Assembly: GCF_000008765.1 (NCBI RefSeq) | Contig: NC_003030.1 | Span: forward strand, 468,001-532,000 | DNA length: 64,000 bases | Reading direction: 5' to 3' | Source: Clostridium acetobutylicum ATCC 824 | GTDB lineage: Bacteria > Bacillota > Clostridia > Clostridiales > Clostridiaceae | Part shown: positions 1 through 9,955 of the stretch, in pieces | How positions within the stretch are numbered: the first letter of the stretch is position 1 | Layout of the letters: each line of letters opens with the position of its first letter | Program-made: the position numbers and the translations under genes | Notes under the pieces: generated by a model | What the model was told of the DNA's origin: nothing | The model's database searches: none | The model's input: the letters and a program-made list of their open reading frames with translations, nothing else

Positions 1-1675
1 AAGTCTATACATAGTAATGGATTTTATAGATGGTGTATCTTTGGACAAGTTTATTCACAAGAATGGTGCTATCAATGAAAAGGTTGTATTAGATTGGGCA
101 AAGCAGATATGTGATGTTTTAAGCTATTTACATTCTCAAAAACCTAATCCAATAATATATAGAGATATGAAACCTGGAAATTTGATGCTTACACAAAATG
201 GAAAGATAAAACTTATAGATTTTGGAATTGCACGTGAATATAAAAAAGAGGTTTCCAAAGATACAACGTACATAGGAACAAGAGGATATGCTGCTCCTGA
301 ACAATACGGAGATTGTCAGAGTGACGCTAGAACGGACATATACAGTTTTGGTGTTACTTTATATCATATGCTTACAGGTAAGGGACCAAACGATCCTCCC
401 TTTGAACTTAAACCAGTACGTGAACTTAATTCATCTCTTTCAGAAGGAATAGAACATATAATAGAAAAAAGTACAAGACAAGATCCGAGCTTAAGATATC
501 AAAATGTAGATGAAATGCTTTATGATATCAAAAATATACATAAGTTAAATTCTAAGTACAAAAAACAGCTTGTAAAAAAATACATTAAAGTTGCAGCAAG
601 CGCTTGTTTATTTATATTTTCTGTATTTCTTATAATTTCAGGAGTTTTAGGCATAAAGAGCGATAGTGCTAATGAATACAATAATATAATTGAAAATGGA
701 AGCAAGCAAAATGGGGATAAGGCTGTGGAATATTTTAAGCAGGCTGTGGATAAAAACTCTAGCAATCCAAAAGCTTACATAAAAATTATAGATACGTACT
801 TAGAAAATGGAGAATATGATCAAAGTATAGACTTTATTGAAACAAATTTAAATAATAAGCAATCGGAATTACTTAAGGACAATGAACTTTTATTTAAGAT
901 AGGAATGGCCTATTTTGATGACGAAAGTTATGCTAAAGCCTACCAATATTTTAACAAAATAAAAGGTGCAGATATCAGCATAAGTGAGCCTTTGAAATAT
1001 TATAAGCCTGTTGCAAATGCATTATCAAAAGTGGATTTGCAAAACAAAGATAAAATTGTAAGTTCAATTACGCAGCTTGAAAAATACATAGATTCAAGAA
1101 GTGATGTTGATTATAAGGTAGAATCTTATATAACATTGGCGGAATTGTACAGAGATAATCCACAGATATTTCCTCAAAATACGGATAAGGAAATAGGAGT
1201 ACTTGAAAAAGCAAGTTCTGTTTCTGCTAATAAAAACAATGCTATATTATATGGACAGCTAGGACAGGCTTACTTTGATAAGGCAAGCGAAAGTAAAATA
1301 GAGCAGGATAAGTACAATTTCTACTTAAATAAAGCCCTAGATAGTTACAAAAATTCTATACAAATGGGAAGTAAAATATCAAACACATATTGTAAGTTAG
1401 GGCTTATATACAAGTATTTAGGTAATACGGCTGAAAGTAAGAATACCTTTCAGAAAGAAACTCAGCTATTCAGTGACGATTATAAGGGATACATGGAGAT
1501 GGCGCTTCTGGAATATGATTCACAGCAAAGTGCAGCTCCTGAAACTCGTAATTATAGTGAATTTGTTAAGTATTATAACAGTACTGTTTCAAAGAAATAC
1601 AATGAAAATGATGTCGATTTTATGACATTAAAGCAGGAATACAATGATTTAAAGAACCAAGGCGTTATAAAATAG
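1..1675 (+). CDS. Membrane Ser/Thr protein kinase with extracellular TPR domain (5' partial)
   Basis: The reading frame is open from the first base, so the N-lobe (glycine loop, catalytic Lys) lies outside the window. Numbering from the first in-window Met (position 17), the kinase has a catalytic loop YRDMKPGN (about 48-55, Tyr replacing the usual His), DFG at 68-70 and an APE at the end of the activation segment (TRGYAAPEQYG). A membrane segment follows at about 190-215, then some 330 residues of TPR-like helical repeats. Known PknB-type kinases have the same topology, usually with PASTA repeats outside. It lies 10 bases upstream of a small membrane gene and heads the type VII locus. I infer that it phosphorylates Thr residues read by the FHA domains of the two large downstream proteins and is opposed by the PP2C gene. 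Confidence 0.9.
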   Translation, partial: SLYIVMDFIDGVSLDKFIHKNGAINEKVVLDWAKQICDVLSYLHSQKPNPIIYRDMKPGNLMLTQNGKIKLIDFGIAREYKKEVSKDTTYIGTRGYAAPEQYGDCQSDARTDIYSFGVTLYHMLTGKGPNDPPFELKPVRELNSSLSEGIEHIIEKSTRQDPSLRYQNVDEMLYDIKNIHKLNSKYKKQLVKKYIKVAASACLFIFSVFLIISGVLGIKSDSANEYNNIIENGSKQNGDKAVEYFKQAVDKNSSNPKAYIKIIDTYLENGEYDQSIDFIETNLNNKQSELLKDNELLFKIGMAYFDDESYAKAYQYFNKIKGADISISEPLKYYKPVANALSKVDLQNKDKIVSSITQLEKYIDSRSDVDYKVESYITLAELYRDNPQIFPQNTDKEIGVLEKASSVSANKNNAILYGQLGQAYFDKASESKIEQDKYNFYLNKALDSYKNSIQMGSKISNTYCKLGLIYKYLGNTAESKNTFQKETQLFSDDYKGYMEMALLEYDSQQSAAPETRNYSEFVKYYNSTVSKKYNENDVDFMTLKQEYNDLKNQGVIK

Positions 1676-1685
1676 GAGGATATAA

Positions 1686-1943
1686 ATGGACCCTAAAGTT
1701 ATAGATATTATTAAAATAATTATTGGTATTTTAGGTGTTGCAGCCAGTATAGTGTTTTTATATTTTTCCATTATTCATAACTATCAAAGCAAGGAAGAAG
1801 AAACAATTGAAGTACCTGATATTAATGAAGATGTAAAAAGTTATAAAGAAGTTGATGGATTGGATACGGTTATATTAAATAATCCAGATGATACATTTGT
1901 AATTGACAAAAGAGAGAAGGACGATAGCACAGTTTGTTTATGA
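1686..1943 (+). CDS. Small single-pass membrane protein of the type VII locus
   Basis: 85 residues. One hydrophobic segment at about residues 5-28 is followed by an acidic, charged tail, so it is probably membrane anchored by its N-terminus. AGGAGG lies 6 bases before the ATG, and the gene starts 10 bases after the kinase stop and ends 21 bases before the FHA gene, so it is translated as part of the operon. I do not recognise a family. Its position between kinase and FHA protein suggests an accessory membrane subunit. Confidence 0.75.
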   Translation: MDPKVIDIIKIIIGILGVAASIVFLYFSIIHNYQSKEEETIEVPDINEDVKSYKEVDGLDTVILNNPDDTFVIDKREKDDSTVCL

Positions 1944-1964
1944 TATGGGAGGAAAAAAGCGTAT

Positions 1965-3515
1965 ATGATTGATTATAGTGATATAAACCTTTCAGATGAG
2001 ATAGTGGAGAGGAAGGTTGCTGTATTAAACTTTGGAAATTCTATTAAAATTGACGAGTATGAAGTTCAAAGATTAAATATTGAAGAGCCAAGTTTGATTT
2101 CAATGGAATTAAAGAATACAGATATTTTATATGATGTTACAGGTAAAGCCAATCTAGAAGAATATCTTAAAAAAGGTAAAATTGCATCAGGTAAGTTTTG
2201 CAATATACTCTTAAAAGTGCTAGAAAGCCTGAAAGATATAGATCATGCTTCATTAAAATCAGGAACTATTCCTGTGGAAGCTAAGTTTATGTATATAGAT
2301 GAAAAGAAAAGCAGCATATTTTTTATTTATGTTCCAGCTAATAGTATTGAGGAATTTAATTTAGAGAAGCAGTTTAAAGCTTTGGTTAAAAAGTTAATAG
2401 TTGATGTAGTTAATATTGAGGATAATGATAATTTTTTATTTGATATATTAAAGGCTTTAAGGAATGATGACTTTAATGTATTAAAGGATTTTATTATAAA
2501 CTACAGTAGTGATGAAAGTAAAAGCCAAATTAAGGGCAAGGATAAGGATATTAATATAAACATTAACATAAATAATCCAGAACCTTTAAAGGAAGGCATG
2601 GTAGAAGTAGAGGTTAAACAACATAACAATAAGGATATTAATGCAACAAAGGCTTTTAAGATTAGTCAATCAAATGAAAAACGTGTACCGGAAAGAAAAA
2701 ATCCTATAGTAGCTAGAGAAAATATTAATGTGAATAAAAATTCCATTGTTACTCCAATATCTGATCCAAGTGATTTATTAAAGCCAAGGACAGAATTCAT
2801 TATGGATGTGAAAAACGAAGTTATTAGTAAGCCTAATGTGTATGAGAAACCAATGGTAGATAGTTCTAAAGGTAAAGTAAAAGAATTTAAGCTTAAGTCT
2901 ATATTTTGGATAGCAGCAATTCAAATATTTGTTATTCTACTTTCAGTTTGTGCACTTATTCTTTTAGGAGATTATAATGCACTCAAAGTTCTTCTTGTAT
3001 CTATTTTAGCCGGAATAGACCTAATAGTAACAGTACTTATTATATTAAATTTTATGAAGAAGAAAGGCAAGATTTCGGTTAATGTACACAATAGAAACAC
3101 GGAGAATATATCAGATAAAAGAAAAAATATCACATCAAATACTACTAATAATATAAAAATGTCTAAAAGAGAGATAGTTTCTGAAATGTCTTATTCAACT
3201 CAATTAATAAATGAGCAGTTCCCATACTTGCTTGAAAATAAAAAAGGTGTTGTTGAGAAGATATTTATAAATAAAGATATTTTTAAAATTGGAAGATTAA
3301 CAGGAAGCGTAGATTATGTAAGTGATAATAGGGCTATAGGGAAAATGCATGCGGAAATAAGAAAGATAAATTCAGAGTATTATCTCATGGATTTAGATTC
3401 CAAAAATGGAACATTTATAAATGACAGAAGATTAGAAAGTAATGAATTATATAAAATATCGGAAAATGATATTTTAAAATTTGCTAATAGTTATTATACT
3501 TTTAAGTTTAATTAA
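1965..3515 (+). CDS. DUF6382-like / two-TM / C-terminal FHA protein
   Basis: 516 residues. The N-terminal ~180 residues look like a DUF6382-type domain (pattern LLYDVTGK, then a short LEEYL helix, then MYIDEKKSSIFFIYVP). A charged, probably disordered linker follows, then two membrane segments at about 314-363 and a canonical FHA domain at about 430-516 with GR, the KMHAEI strand and NGTFIND. FHA domains bind phosphothreonine, so this is a likely partner of the upstream kinase. The N-terminal pattern also resembles the pseudokinase region of EssB/YukC, which is otherwise missing from this locus; I infer that it may fill that role. It has a GGAGG ribosome site and is followed 10 bases later by the phosphatase. 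Confidence 0.8.
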   Translation: MIDYSDINLSDEIVERKVAVLNFGNSIKIDEYEVQRLNIEEPSLISMELKNTDILYDVTGKANLEEYLKKGKIASGKFCNILLKVLESLKDIDHASLKSGTIPVEAKFMYIDEKKSSIFFIYVPANSIEEFNLEKQFKALVKKLIVDVVNIEDNDNFLFDILKALRNDDFNVLKDFIINYSSDESKSQIKGKDKDININININNPEPLKEGMVEVEVKQHNNKDINATKAFKISQSNEKRVPERKNPIVARENINVNKNSIVTPISDPSDLLKPRTEFIMDVKNEVISKPNVYEKPMVDSSKGKVKEFKLKSIFWIAAIQIFVILLSVCALILLGDYNALKVLLVSILAGIDLIVTVLIILNFMKKKGKISVNVHNRNTENISDKRKNITSNTTNNIKMSKREIVSEMSYSTQLINEQFPYLLENKKGVVEKIFINKDIFKIGRLTGSVDYVSDNRAIGKMHAEIRKINSEYYLMDLDSKNGTFINDRRLESNELYKISENDILKFANSYYTFKFN

Positions 3516-3525
3516 GAGGTGAGGT

Positions 3526-4305
3526 ATGAATAAGTTTGTTTTAATGGCGGGGGCCCTTAGTGATAAAGGAAATTTTAAAAAGACAAATGAGGACAATATA
3601 TTAGTTAAAATTGGTGAAGATAAAAATGGTGACTTTGGCATATTTGTAGTATGTGATGGACTTGGAGGGCTTTCTTCAGGAGAAGTTGCAAGTAATATGG
3701 CAGTAATGAGACTAAAAAGATGGTGGGAAGAAGATCTTAAAGGGCTTATAAAACAAAAGAGAGAAGATCAAATAGTTCCTATATTATCAAAAATACTAAG
3801 GGAAATTAATGAAAGTATAATCCAATACGGCATGCTAAATGGAAAGAGGCTGGGAACTACTATATCTTTAATTTTTATGTATAAGAGCATGTATTACATA
3901 CTTCACGTAGGTGACAGCAGGATTTACAGCATAAAAAATAAAATAGTTAAACTTACAGAAGACCATTCTTATGTTGCGTATAAGGTGAAAAATAAAATGA
4001 TGACACCAGAGGAAGCAAGGGTAAGTCCTGAGAGGCACGTACTTCTTCAATGTTTAGGGGTTAAGGATGAAATAGATATATTTACTACACGTGGCGAACT
4101 CAGTAATAATGAAATTTTTATGATTTGCAGCGATGGTTTTTATAATGAGCTAAAGGAAGAGGATATATTAACTCATATTAAAGGCAACATGGACTTTGAT
4201 AATGATGCACTTCAATATTCGGCAGGTAAACTTGTTAATATAGTTAAAGGTCGTGGAGAGAGCGATAATATTTCTGTAATTTTAGTTGGAATAAAGAAAT
4301 TATAG
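3526..4305 (+). CDS. PP2C-type (PPM) Ser/Thr protein phosphatase
   Basis: 259 residues, the size of a minimal PPM phosphatase. Visible motifs in order: SDKG and NED near the N-terminus, VVCDGLGG (metal-binding Asp), HVGDSRIY, LTEDHSYV, CSDGFYN and SDNISVILV. These contain the acidic residues that hold the two metal ions. No membrane segment. It lies 10 bases after the FHA gene and 25 bases before the FtsK-type ATPase. The family removes phosphate from Ser/Thr; by context it should reverse the kinase at the start of the window. Confidence 0.93.
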   Translation: MNKFVLMAGALSDKGNFKKTNEDNILVKIGEDKNGDFGIFVVCDGLGGLSSGEVASNMAVMRLKRWWEEDLKGLIKQKREDQIVPILSKILREINESIIQYGMLNGKRLGTTISLIFMYKSMYYILHVGDSRIYSIKNKIVKLTEDHSYVAYKVKNKMMTPEEARVSPERHVLLQCLGVKDEIDIFTTRGELSNNEIFMICSDGFYNELKEEDILTHIKGNMDFDNDALQYSAGKLVNIVKGRGESDNISVILVGIKKL

Positions 4306-4330
4306 AAGCATGGAAAAGGTGAAGGTTTAA

Positions 4331-7300
4331 ATGAACATGAAATTACTTGTATATTCCGATAAAAAATTGTATGAGGTTGTATTAAGTAGTACTAAGGCTT
4401 CAGTAACAATCGGAAATAGAAAAAGATTTAAATATCATATACCTACCAAAGAAAAAAATCGTATCGATATGAAAATTAAATACCTTAAAGGACGATGTAT
4501 ACTAAAAAGTAAACATTACATAGGAGCAGAAGGGCAAGAGGTTGAGATTCCACTAAACCATGGAAAGGTACTGCAATTTGGGATAGGCGGAGTAACAAGC
4601 ATAATGGTGATCGCTTTTTCTATGGACAAACTTTCAAGTGTGGGTACATTGTCTCTTAAAGAGAACATAAAGTTTACTATTGGAAGAGGTAAATTTAATG
4701 ACATAGTGTTTGATGATATAAAGGTATCTGAAAAACATGCTGAGATTTTTGAAGACAACGGAAAATATGTTCTTGTAGATTTAAATAGTACAAATAAAAC
4801 TTATTTAAATGGGGAGATGATAACAAGAGCTATACTTTCTGAGGATGATCAAATAAATATATGTGGTTATAAAATTGAATTTCATAAGGAAAGCATAATT
4901 GTTGAGGGAGCACTAAAAAATATAAAAAAGCAAGTTGGTTTAGAAAAGCTTGTTAAAGAATATCCATTTGTTCAAAAAGCACCTAGAATTTATCCAGAGG
5001 TAAAGAGAGAGGACTTAAAAATAGAAAGTCCACCAATGTTACCAGCGAAACCATCTATATATGGTCTTATGACAGTATTGCCATCGTTGGTGTTTTTCGG
5101 AACTATAGTACTAACTTCGATAAAATCTAAGACTGGTACTTCAAGTATAATTTTTGCAGCAGGCACAGGGGTAAGTGGAGTTATATACGGACTTACATAT
5201 ATTGGACAAAAGATTGTATACAATAAAAAAGTCAAGAAAAGAAATAGTAAGTATATGGACTATGTAGATAAAATAGATAAGAAGCTTTCAAAGGAAGAGA
5301 GGAATCTAAGAGAAGTTCTTTTTAATCAAAATCCTGACTTGGTTGAAAGTATTGGAATAGTAAAAAATTCTGATATGAAACTTTGGACAAGAAGCTATGG
5401 TGATGAAGATTTTTTACTTCTTAGGGTAGGTCTTGGAAATGAGGATTTTCCTCTTAGAATAATTAAGGAAGGAAGAAACTTTTTTGATGAGGATCCACTG
5501 CTAGATATGTTGGATAAAATAACAGATCAATATAACATTGTAGATAATGTTCCTATTTGTATACCAATAAAGAATAATGGCATTACAGCAATTATAGGAA
5601 ATAGAGACAAGGTAGTTGAAACGGTAAAGAATATGCTACTTCAAATTTCTATAAACCATACGCCAGATGAGGTTAAGGTAGTTGTTTTATTCGATGAAAA
5701 AGAACTTAAACATTGGGAGTGGGCAAAATGGCTGCCACACGTTTGGGATGACGATAAAAACATGAGGTTTATGGCCAAAAATAAAGAGCAGGCACACAGA
5801 CTTTTATCTAATTTATATGATGTACTTTCAGAGAGAAAAAATAGATTGGATGATAAAAATAATTATGAGAGCTACAGATTTAGTCCACATTATGTATTTG
5901 TACTTGGTTCAAGAGAACTTATAGAAAATGAAGCGATTTTAAAGTATCTATTAAAGGTTGACCCAGATATGGAGATATCAACTATATTCTTATCAGATAA
6001 GCTTGGAAATCTTCCTAGAAACTGTAACAATATAGTGCAGTTAAATGAGGGAGAGGGAGTAATTTATAATATACAAAATTCTTCGGAAAAATCATACTTT
6101 ACGCCAGATAAGCTAGATAACAGAAAGCTTGTGGAATATTCAAGAACTATGGCACCGTTAAGATTAGAGAAGGATTCATATTCAAATAAGTTACCGAAAT
6201 CTATATCTTTATTTGAAGAGCTTGATATAACAAATGTAGAAGAAATAGATTTTGAAAATATTTGGAGCAAATCTGAGGCATATAACACTTTATCAGCACC
6301 TGTGGGAATAAGAGAAAATGGAGAAAAGTTCTATCTCGATTTGCATCAAAAACATCATGGACCGCACGGTCTTGTAGCAGGAACTACTGGGGCGGGAAAA
6401 AGTGAGCTTTTGGAAACATTAATTGCATCGCTAAGCTTTAATTATAGTCCTGAATATGTAAACTTCCTTTTGATAGATTACAAGGGTGGAAGTATGGCAA
6501 ATATATTTAAGAACCTGCCACATGCCGTTGGAACTGTTACTAATTTGGAGGGAAATGGATCCAAAAGGGCTATAGTTGCAATAGATAGTGAGATAAAAAG
6601 AAGGGAAAAACTACTTACAGATAATTCTTACAGTAATATAGATGAATATCAGAAAAATTACAAGTATGGTAAGCATAAAATGTCGTTACCTCACTTAATT
6701 ATAATAGTTGATGAATTTGCACAGCTTAAGAAAAATGATCCTGATTTTATAAGTCAACTTGTAAATGTAGCAGTAGTTGGAAGAAGCCTTGGAATCCATC
6801 TTATTCTTGCAACGCAAAAGCCTTTAGGTATAGTAGATCCTCAAATAGAAACAAATACTAATTTAAAGATTTGCTTAAGAGTTCAAGATAATGATGATAG
6901 TAGAACAGTTATTGGTAAATCAGATGCGTCCAGTATAATAAATCCAGGAAGGGCCTATGTAAAGGTTGGAAATGATTTAGTATACGAACTTATACAGACA
7001 GCATTTTCAGGAGAAAAGTATAGGAAAAAAGCAGCTAAAAAAGATAAGAATGTACTTATGGTTGATATAGATGGAGAGAGATTTGACATTGTGGAAAGAG
7101 AGAAGGAAGTACATACTGAAAATGTAACTCAGCTTTCCAAACTTATTGACGCTATTAAAATTTATTGTGATTTAAATATGAATTACGGAAGAAAGCTTCC
7201 GTGGCTGCCACCGCTTAAAGATTATATATATTTAGATGACTTTAAAAATGTGCCACAGGATAATTTCAAAGCTAGAGTAGGACTTTATGATGATCCATAT

Positions 7301-8905
7301 AATCAAAGCCAAGAGATTTTTGAAATTGATATGCAAAAAGAAAATCATGTTGCATTATATGGAATGGCTGGAACAGGTAAGACAATGTTCCTGCAAACAC
7401 TTATTTTAAGCCTTTGTAGTAAAAATTCTCCTGAAGATATAAACTTTTACATAGCAGACTGTGATAAAGGAACTTTGAATATGTTTAAGAATCTAGTTCA
7501 TACAGGAGAGGTTGTTTTAAGTGATGATACGGACAGAATGAAGAAACTTCTTAAGTTTATTGTAAAGGAAATTGATATAAGAAAAGGTGCTCTAACTTCA
7601 ATAGGGGCTATAAGTATCAATGATTATAATTATAAAACAGGGAAAGTTCTTCCTCAAATAGTTTTTATAATAGATGATATTGTTGCTTTTTTAGCTTTAA
7701 ATGATGAATTTAGAGAGACTATTGTAAAGGTAGTAAGGGAAGGAGGAGCGCTTGGAGTACATGTGGTTTATACTGCAAATTCAAGTAACTCTGTAGCTAT
7801 GAAGGTCAAAGAAAATATAACCTTCAACATAGCTTATAGCCTAAACGATCCTTCTGAATACCGTGAAATATTTGGAAGAAATAACGGAATAGTTCCTGAT
7901 AAGTTGCAGGGGCGTGGAGTTATAAGAAATATGAACTTAATTGAATTTCAAACTGCTCTTGCTGTGGAAGCTGAAGAGTTTAATTGGAGTTCTGAGATAG
8001 GTGCTAAAATAGACACTATAAACTTTAATTATCCAAATGTTAAGGTTAAGGGTATACCAGTTTTAAAGGAGGTTCTTCCGCTTTATAATTTCATTCATGA
8101 AAATGAATTCCTTGAATATAAAGAAGATGAAATAATATATAACAGCAGTATTCCAATTGGCGTAAATACAGATGAAATGGAAGGCATATATGCAGAATTT
8201 CTAAACATTGACAACATGTTAATATCAGGAGAAAGTGGCTGCGGTAAAACTAATTTCTTATTATCCTTTGTAATGACACTTGCAGAAACAAAGGGTAGAG
8301 AGAAAAATAAGATTTTTATTATAGATTCGCCTGATGGCAATATGCTTGTTACAAGTAAGCTTAAATGTATAGATGGTTACTTTGAAAATAAAGATAACTT
8401 AGAAGAATGTTTGAGGGATATAAAAGAGGAAATAGAAGAAAGAAAGGCTGCTATTAAAAGTTTAAGAATGGAATATGGTATGAATGCCAAGAAAAAGATT
8501 GTTGAAGATAGAGGAAATATATTTTTGATAATAGATGTCATAGAAGATTTTAAAACACGTTTTTCAGATGAAATAGCACAAGAACTAGAGTGGATAATGG
8601 CAAATAGCAAAAGCACAGGAATTCATGTGATAGTAGCTGATAGCATGGCTCTTTTTACTCGTGCATGGGATGGAATGGAAAAGACTATAAAAGCTTGGGA
8701 AACAGGAATCATATTTAGTACAAGCGTAGATTCTATATTTACCAATGTGAATATTGGTTTTCAGTATTCAAAGAAAATACTTGAACTAGGAGAAGGCTTC
8801 TTTATTGTAAATAGAAAGGCAGTCCCTATAAAAATACCCACACCTTTTGAGGGAAAAGTCAAATTTATGGATTATATAAATAAATTAAATGAAAAGTTGA
8901 GTTGA
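4331..8905 (+). CDS. essC: EssC-type FtsK/SpoIIIE ATPase of type VII secretion
   Basis: 1524 residues, in the usual EssC range. A degenerate N-terminal FHA-like domain (about 1-95) precedes a clear FHA domain (about 100-190; IGRGKFNDIVF, SEKHAEI, NSTNKTYLNG). Two membrane segments lie at about 240-300. Three FtsK-like ATPase modules follow with Walker A motifs GTTGAGKS (about 683), GMAGTGKT (about 1010) and GESGCGKT (about 1300). Walker B is VDEF in the first module but IDDI and IDVI in the second and third, which lack the catalytic Glu. In EssC/EccC proteins the first module is the motor and the later ones bind substrates. The first module here looks fully active. The FHA domains point to control by the neighbouring kinase and phosphatase. 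Confidence 0.95.
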   Translation: MNMKLLVYSDKKLYEVVLSSTKASVTIGNRKRFKYHIPTKEKNRIDMKIKYLKGRCILKSKHYIGAEGQEVEIPLNHGKVLQFGIGGVTSIMVIAFSMDKLSSVGTLSLKENIKFTIGRGKFNDIVFDDIKVSEKHAEIFEDNGKYVLVDLNSTNKTYLNGEMITRAILSEDDQINICGYKIEFHKESIIVEGALKNIKKQVGLEKLVKEYPFVQKAPRIYPEVKREDLKIESPPMLPAKPSIYGLMTVLPSLVFFGTIVLTSIKSKTGTSSIIFAAGTGVSGVIYGLTYIGQKIVYNKKVKKRNSKYMDYVDKIDKKLSKEERNLREVLFNQNPDLVESIGIVKNSDMKLWTRSYGDEDFLLLRVGLGNEDFPLRIIKEGRNFFDEDPLLDMLDKITDQYNIVDNVPICIPIKNNGITAIIGNRDKVVETVKNMLLQISINHTPDEVKVVVLFDEKELKHWEWAKWLPHVWDDDKNMRFMAKNKEQAHRLLSNLYDVLSERKNRLDDKNNYESYRFSPHYVFVLGSRELIENEAILKYLLKVDPDMEISTIFLSDKLGNLPRNCNNIVQLNEGEGVIYNIQNSSEKSYFTPDKLDNRKLVEYSRTMAPLRLEKDSYSNKLPKSISLFEELDITNVEEIDFENIWSKSEAYNTLSAPVGIRENGEKFYLDLHQKHHGPHGLVAGTTGAGKSELLETLIASLSFNYSPEYVNFLLIDYKGGSMANIFKNLPHAVGTVTNLEGNGSKRAIVAIDSEIKRREKLLTDNSYSNIDEYQKNYKYGKHKMSLPHLIIIVDEFAQLKKNDPDFISQLVNVAVVGRSLGIHLILATQKPLGIVDPQIETNTNLKICLRVQDNDDSRTVIGKSDASSIINPGRAYVKVGNDLVYELIQTAFSGEKYRKKAAKKDKNVLMVDIDGERFDIVEREKEVHTENVTQLSKLIDAIKIYCDLNMNYGRKLPWLPPLKDYIYLDDFKNVPQDNFKARVGLYDDPYNQSQEIFEIDMQKENHVALYGMAGTGKTMFLQTLILSLCSKNSPEDINFYIADCDKGTLNMFKNLVHTGEVVLSDDTDRMKKLLKFIVKEIDIRKGALTSIGAISINDYNYKTGKVLPQIVFIIDDIVAFLALNDEFRETIVKVVREGGALGVHVVYTANSSNSVAMKVKENITFNIAYSLNDPSEYREIFGRNNGIVPDKLQGRGVIRNMNLIEFQTALAVEAEEFNWSSEIGAKIDTINFNYPNVKVKGIPVLKEVLPLYNFIHENEFLEYKEDEIIYNSSIPIGVNTDEMEGIYAEFLNIDNMLISGESGCGKTNFLLSFVMTLAETKGREKNKIFIIDSPDGNMLVTSKLKCIDGYFENKDNLEECLRDIKEEIEERKAAIKSLRMEYGMNAKKKIVEDRGNIFLIIDVIEDFKTRFSDEIAQELEWIMANSKSTGIHVIVADSMALFTRAWDGMEKTIKAWETGIIFSTSVDSIFTNVNIGFQYSKKILELGEGFFIVNRKAVPIKIPTPFEGKVKFMDYINKLNEKLS

Positions 8906-8914
8906 GGTGTTGTC

Positions 8915-9169
8915 ATGAACAAGGTAAATAATATTATCGTAACTGTTAGAATAAAAGATAAAAACAGACAAGCAGATTTTGACTTACCATTAGATGAAAG
9001 CCTTGAAAATGTAATGAACATAGTTTATCCTTCGCTGCTTCAGGTAAATAGTGTGGAGGAAGAAATGTTAAAGAATAAACAGTTTTATATTAATGGAAAA
9101 GGGCTGGATAAGGCTTCAACTTTAAGGGATAACGCTATTTGGGATGGAAGCATCCTAGAAATATATTAA
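8915..9169 (+). CDS. YukD/EsaB-like ubiquitin-fold protein
   Basis: 84 residues with the beta-grasp pattern of the WXG100 system ubiquitin-like family: a strand of alternating hydrophobics (IIVTVRIKDK), a Leu-rich helix, then FYINGKGLD, TLRDNAIWDG and a C-terminal ILEIY. No terminal Gly-Gly, so it is not a conjugated modifier. It has a GAGGTG ribosome site, starts 9 bases after the ATPase stop and precedes the first WXG100 gene, the arrangement seen in Firmicute type VII loci where YukD/EsaB is a required cytosolic component. Confidence 0.88.
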   Translation: MNKVNNIIVTVRIKDKNRQADFDLPLDESLENVMNIVYPSLLQVNSVEEEMLKNKQFYINGKGLDKASTLRDNAIWDGSILEIY

Positions 9170-9183
9170 AAGAGGTGTTGTAA

Positions 9184-9453
9184 ATGGCTTTAATAAAAAT
9201 GGCGCCAGAAGAATTGGAACAATTAGCAGCAAAATTTTCTGCAGCAAGTGAAGAATCACAGCAAATGGTCAGTACATTAGGATCAGGCATAGCAAATGTA
9301 CAGCAAAACTGGGCAGGTGTTTCTGCAACAAAATTCTTTGGTGAATATCAGCAGTGGAGTAAGACCATGACAGGATATGTTCAATTACTTCAACAAATAT
9401 CAAATGAATTAAAGGGACAAGCACAAAAGTTTAGAGATGCAGATTTAAGATAA
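9184..9453 (+). CDS. WXG100 protein 1 (EsxA-like)
   Basis: 89 residues, two predicted helices joined by the turn NWAG (W43-A-G45), the WXG100 signature. The C-terminus ends FRDADLR, similar to the end of WXG100 protein 3. Proteins of this family form helical-hairpin dimers and leave the cell through the EssC channel. GAGGTG precedes the ATG. A hairpin follows 17 bases after the stop, so this gene may be expressed more strongly than the genes after it. Confidence 0.93.
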   Translation: MALIKMAPEELEQLAAKFSAASEESQQMVSTLGSGIANVQQNWAGVSATKFFGEYQQWSKTMTGYVQLLQQISNELKGQAQKFRDADLR

Positions 9454-9470
9454 TTAAGACTAAGTTTATA

Positions 9471-9497
9471 GATGGTTGCTTTAAGCAAGCAGCCATC
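9471..9497 (+). terminator. Intercistronic hairpin between the first two WXG100 genes
   Basis: An 11-bp stem (one G-U pair) with a 5-base loop: GATGGTTGCTT at 9471-9481 and AAGCAGCCATC at 9487-9497. The bases after it (TTCTG) are not a real T-run, so it is more likely a partial terminator or mRNA 3' end stabiliser than a full stop. Confidence 0.6.
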
Positions 9498-9525
9498 TTC
9501 TGAATAAAAGAAGGGGATGATTTTT

Positions 9526-9828
9526 ATGGCTGAAAAAATTAAAATGCAGGGAGAACAGTTAGATTCTGTTGCTTCTAATCTTTTAAATGATGCTAAAACC
9601 GTACAGACAGTATTAGATAATCTTCAATCAAAATATTTACAGATTTTAAATGATAATTGGGAAGGTAATTCTAAGGATAAATTTGTAGATGACTTTCAAA
9701 ATAATACAATGAAGCTTCTTCAAAATTGTGTTAACAACTTAAATAATACTGGTAACAGTCTTAAGCAAATAGTAGAAATGTTTGCAGAAACAGATAGCAG
9801 TTACAGCAGTAAGACGGATATAAAATAA
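9526..9828 (+). CDS. WXG100 protein 2
   Basis: 100 residues from the ATG at 9526, which has AAGAAGGGG nine bases upstream. The in-frame ATG at 9517 directly abuts that site and is rejected. Two amphipathic helices flank NWEG (W45-E-G47). Sequence identity to the other two WXG100 proteins is low outside the turn, so the three may form different pairs. The C-terminal tail (FAETDSSYSSKTDIK) is Ser-rich and differs from the FREADRR ending of protein 3. A probable secreted substrate or a partner of one. Confidence 0.9.
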   Translation: MAEKIKMQGEQLDSVASNLLNDAKTVQTVLDNLQSKYLQILNDNWEGNSKDKFVDDFQNNTMKLLQNCVNNLNNTGNSLKQIVEMFAETDSSYSSKTDIK

Positions 9829-9955
9829 GGTAAACAGGTAATTAAAATAATTTGTTCTATAGAGCTTACAATTTAAAAAATATCACATTCATACAATTTT
9901 ACTTAAGATGTATTTTTTCTCTGAATTGAAATAAGGGATAGTAGGGTGACTGGAT

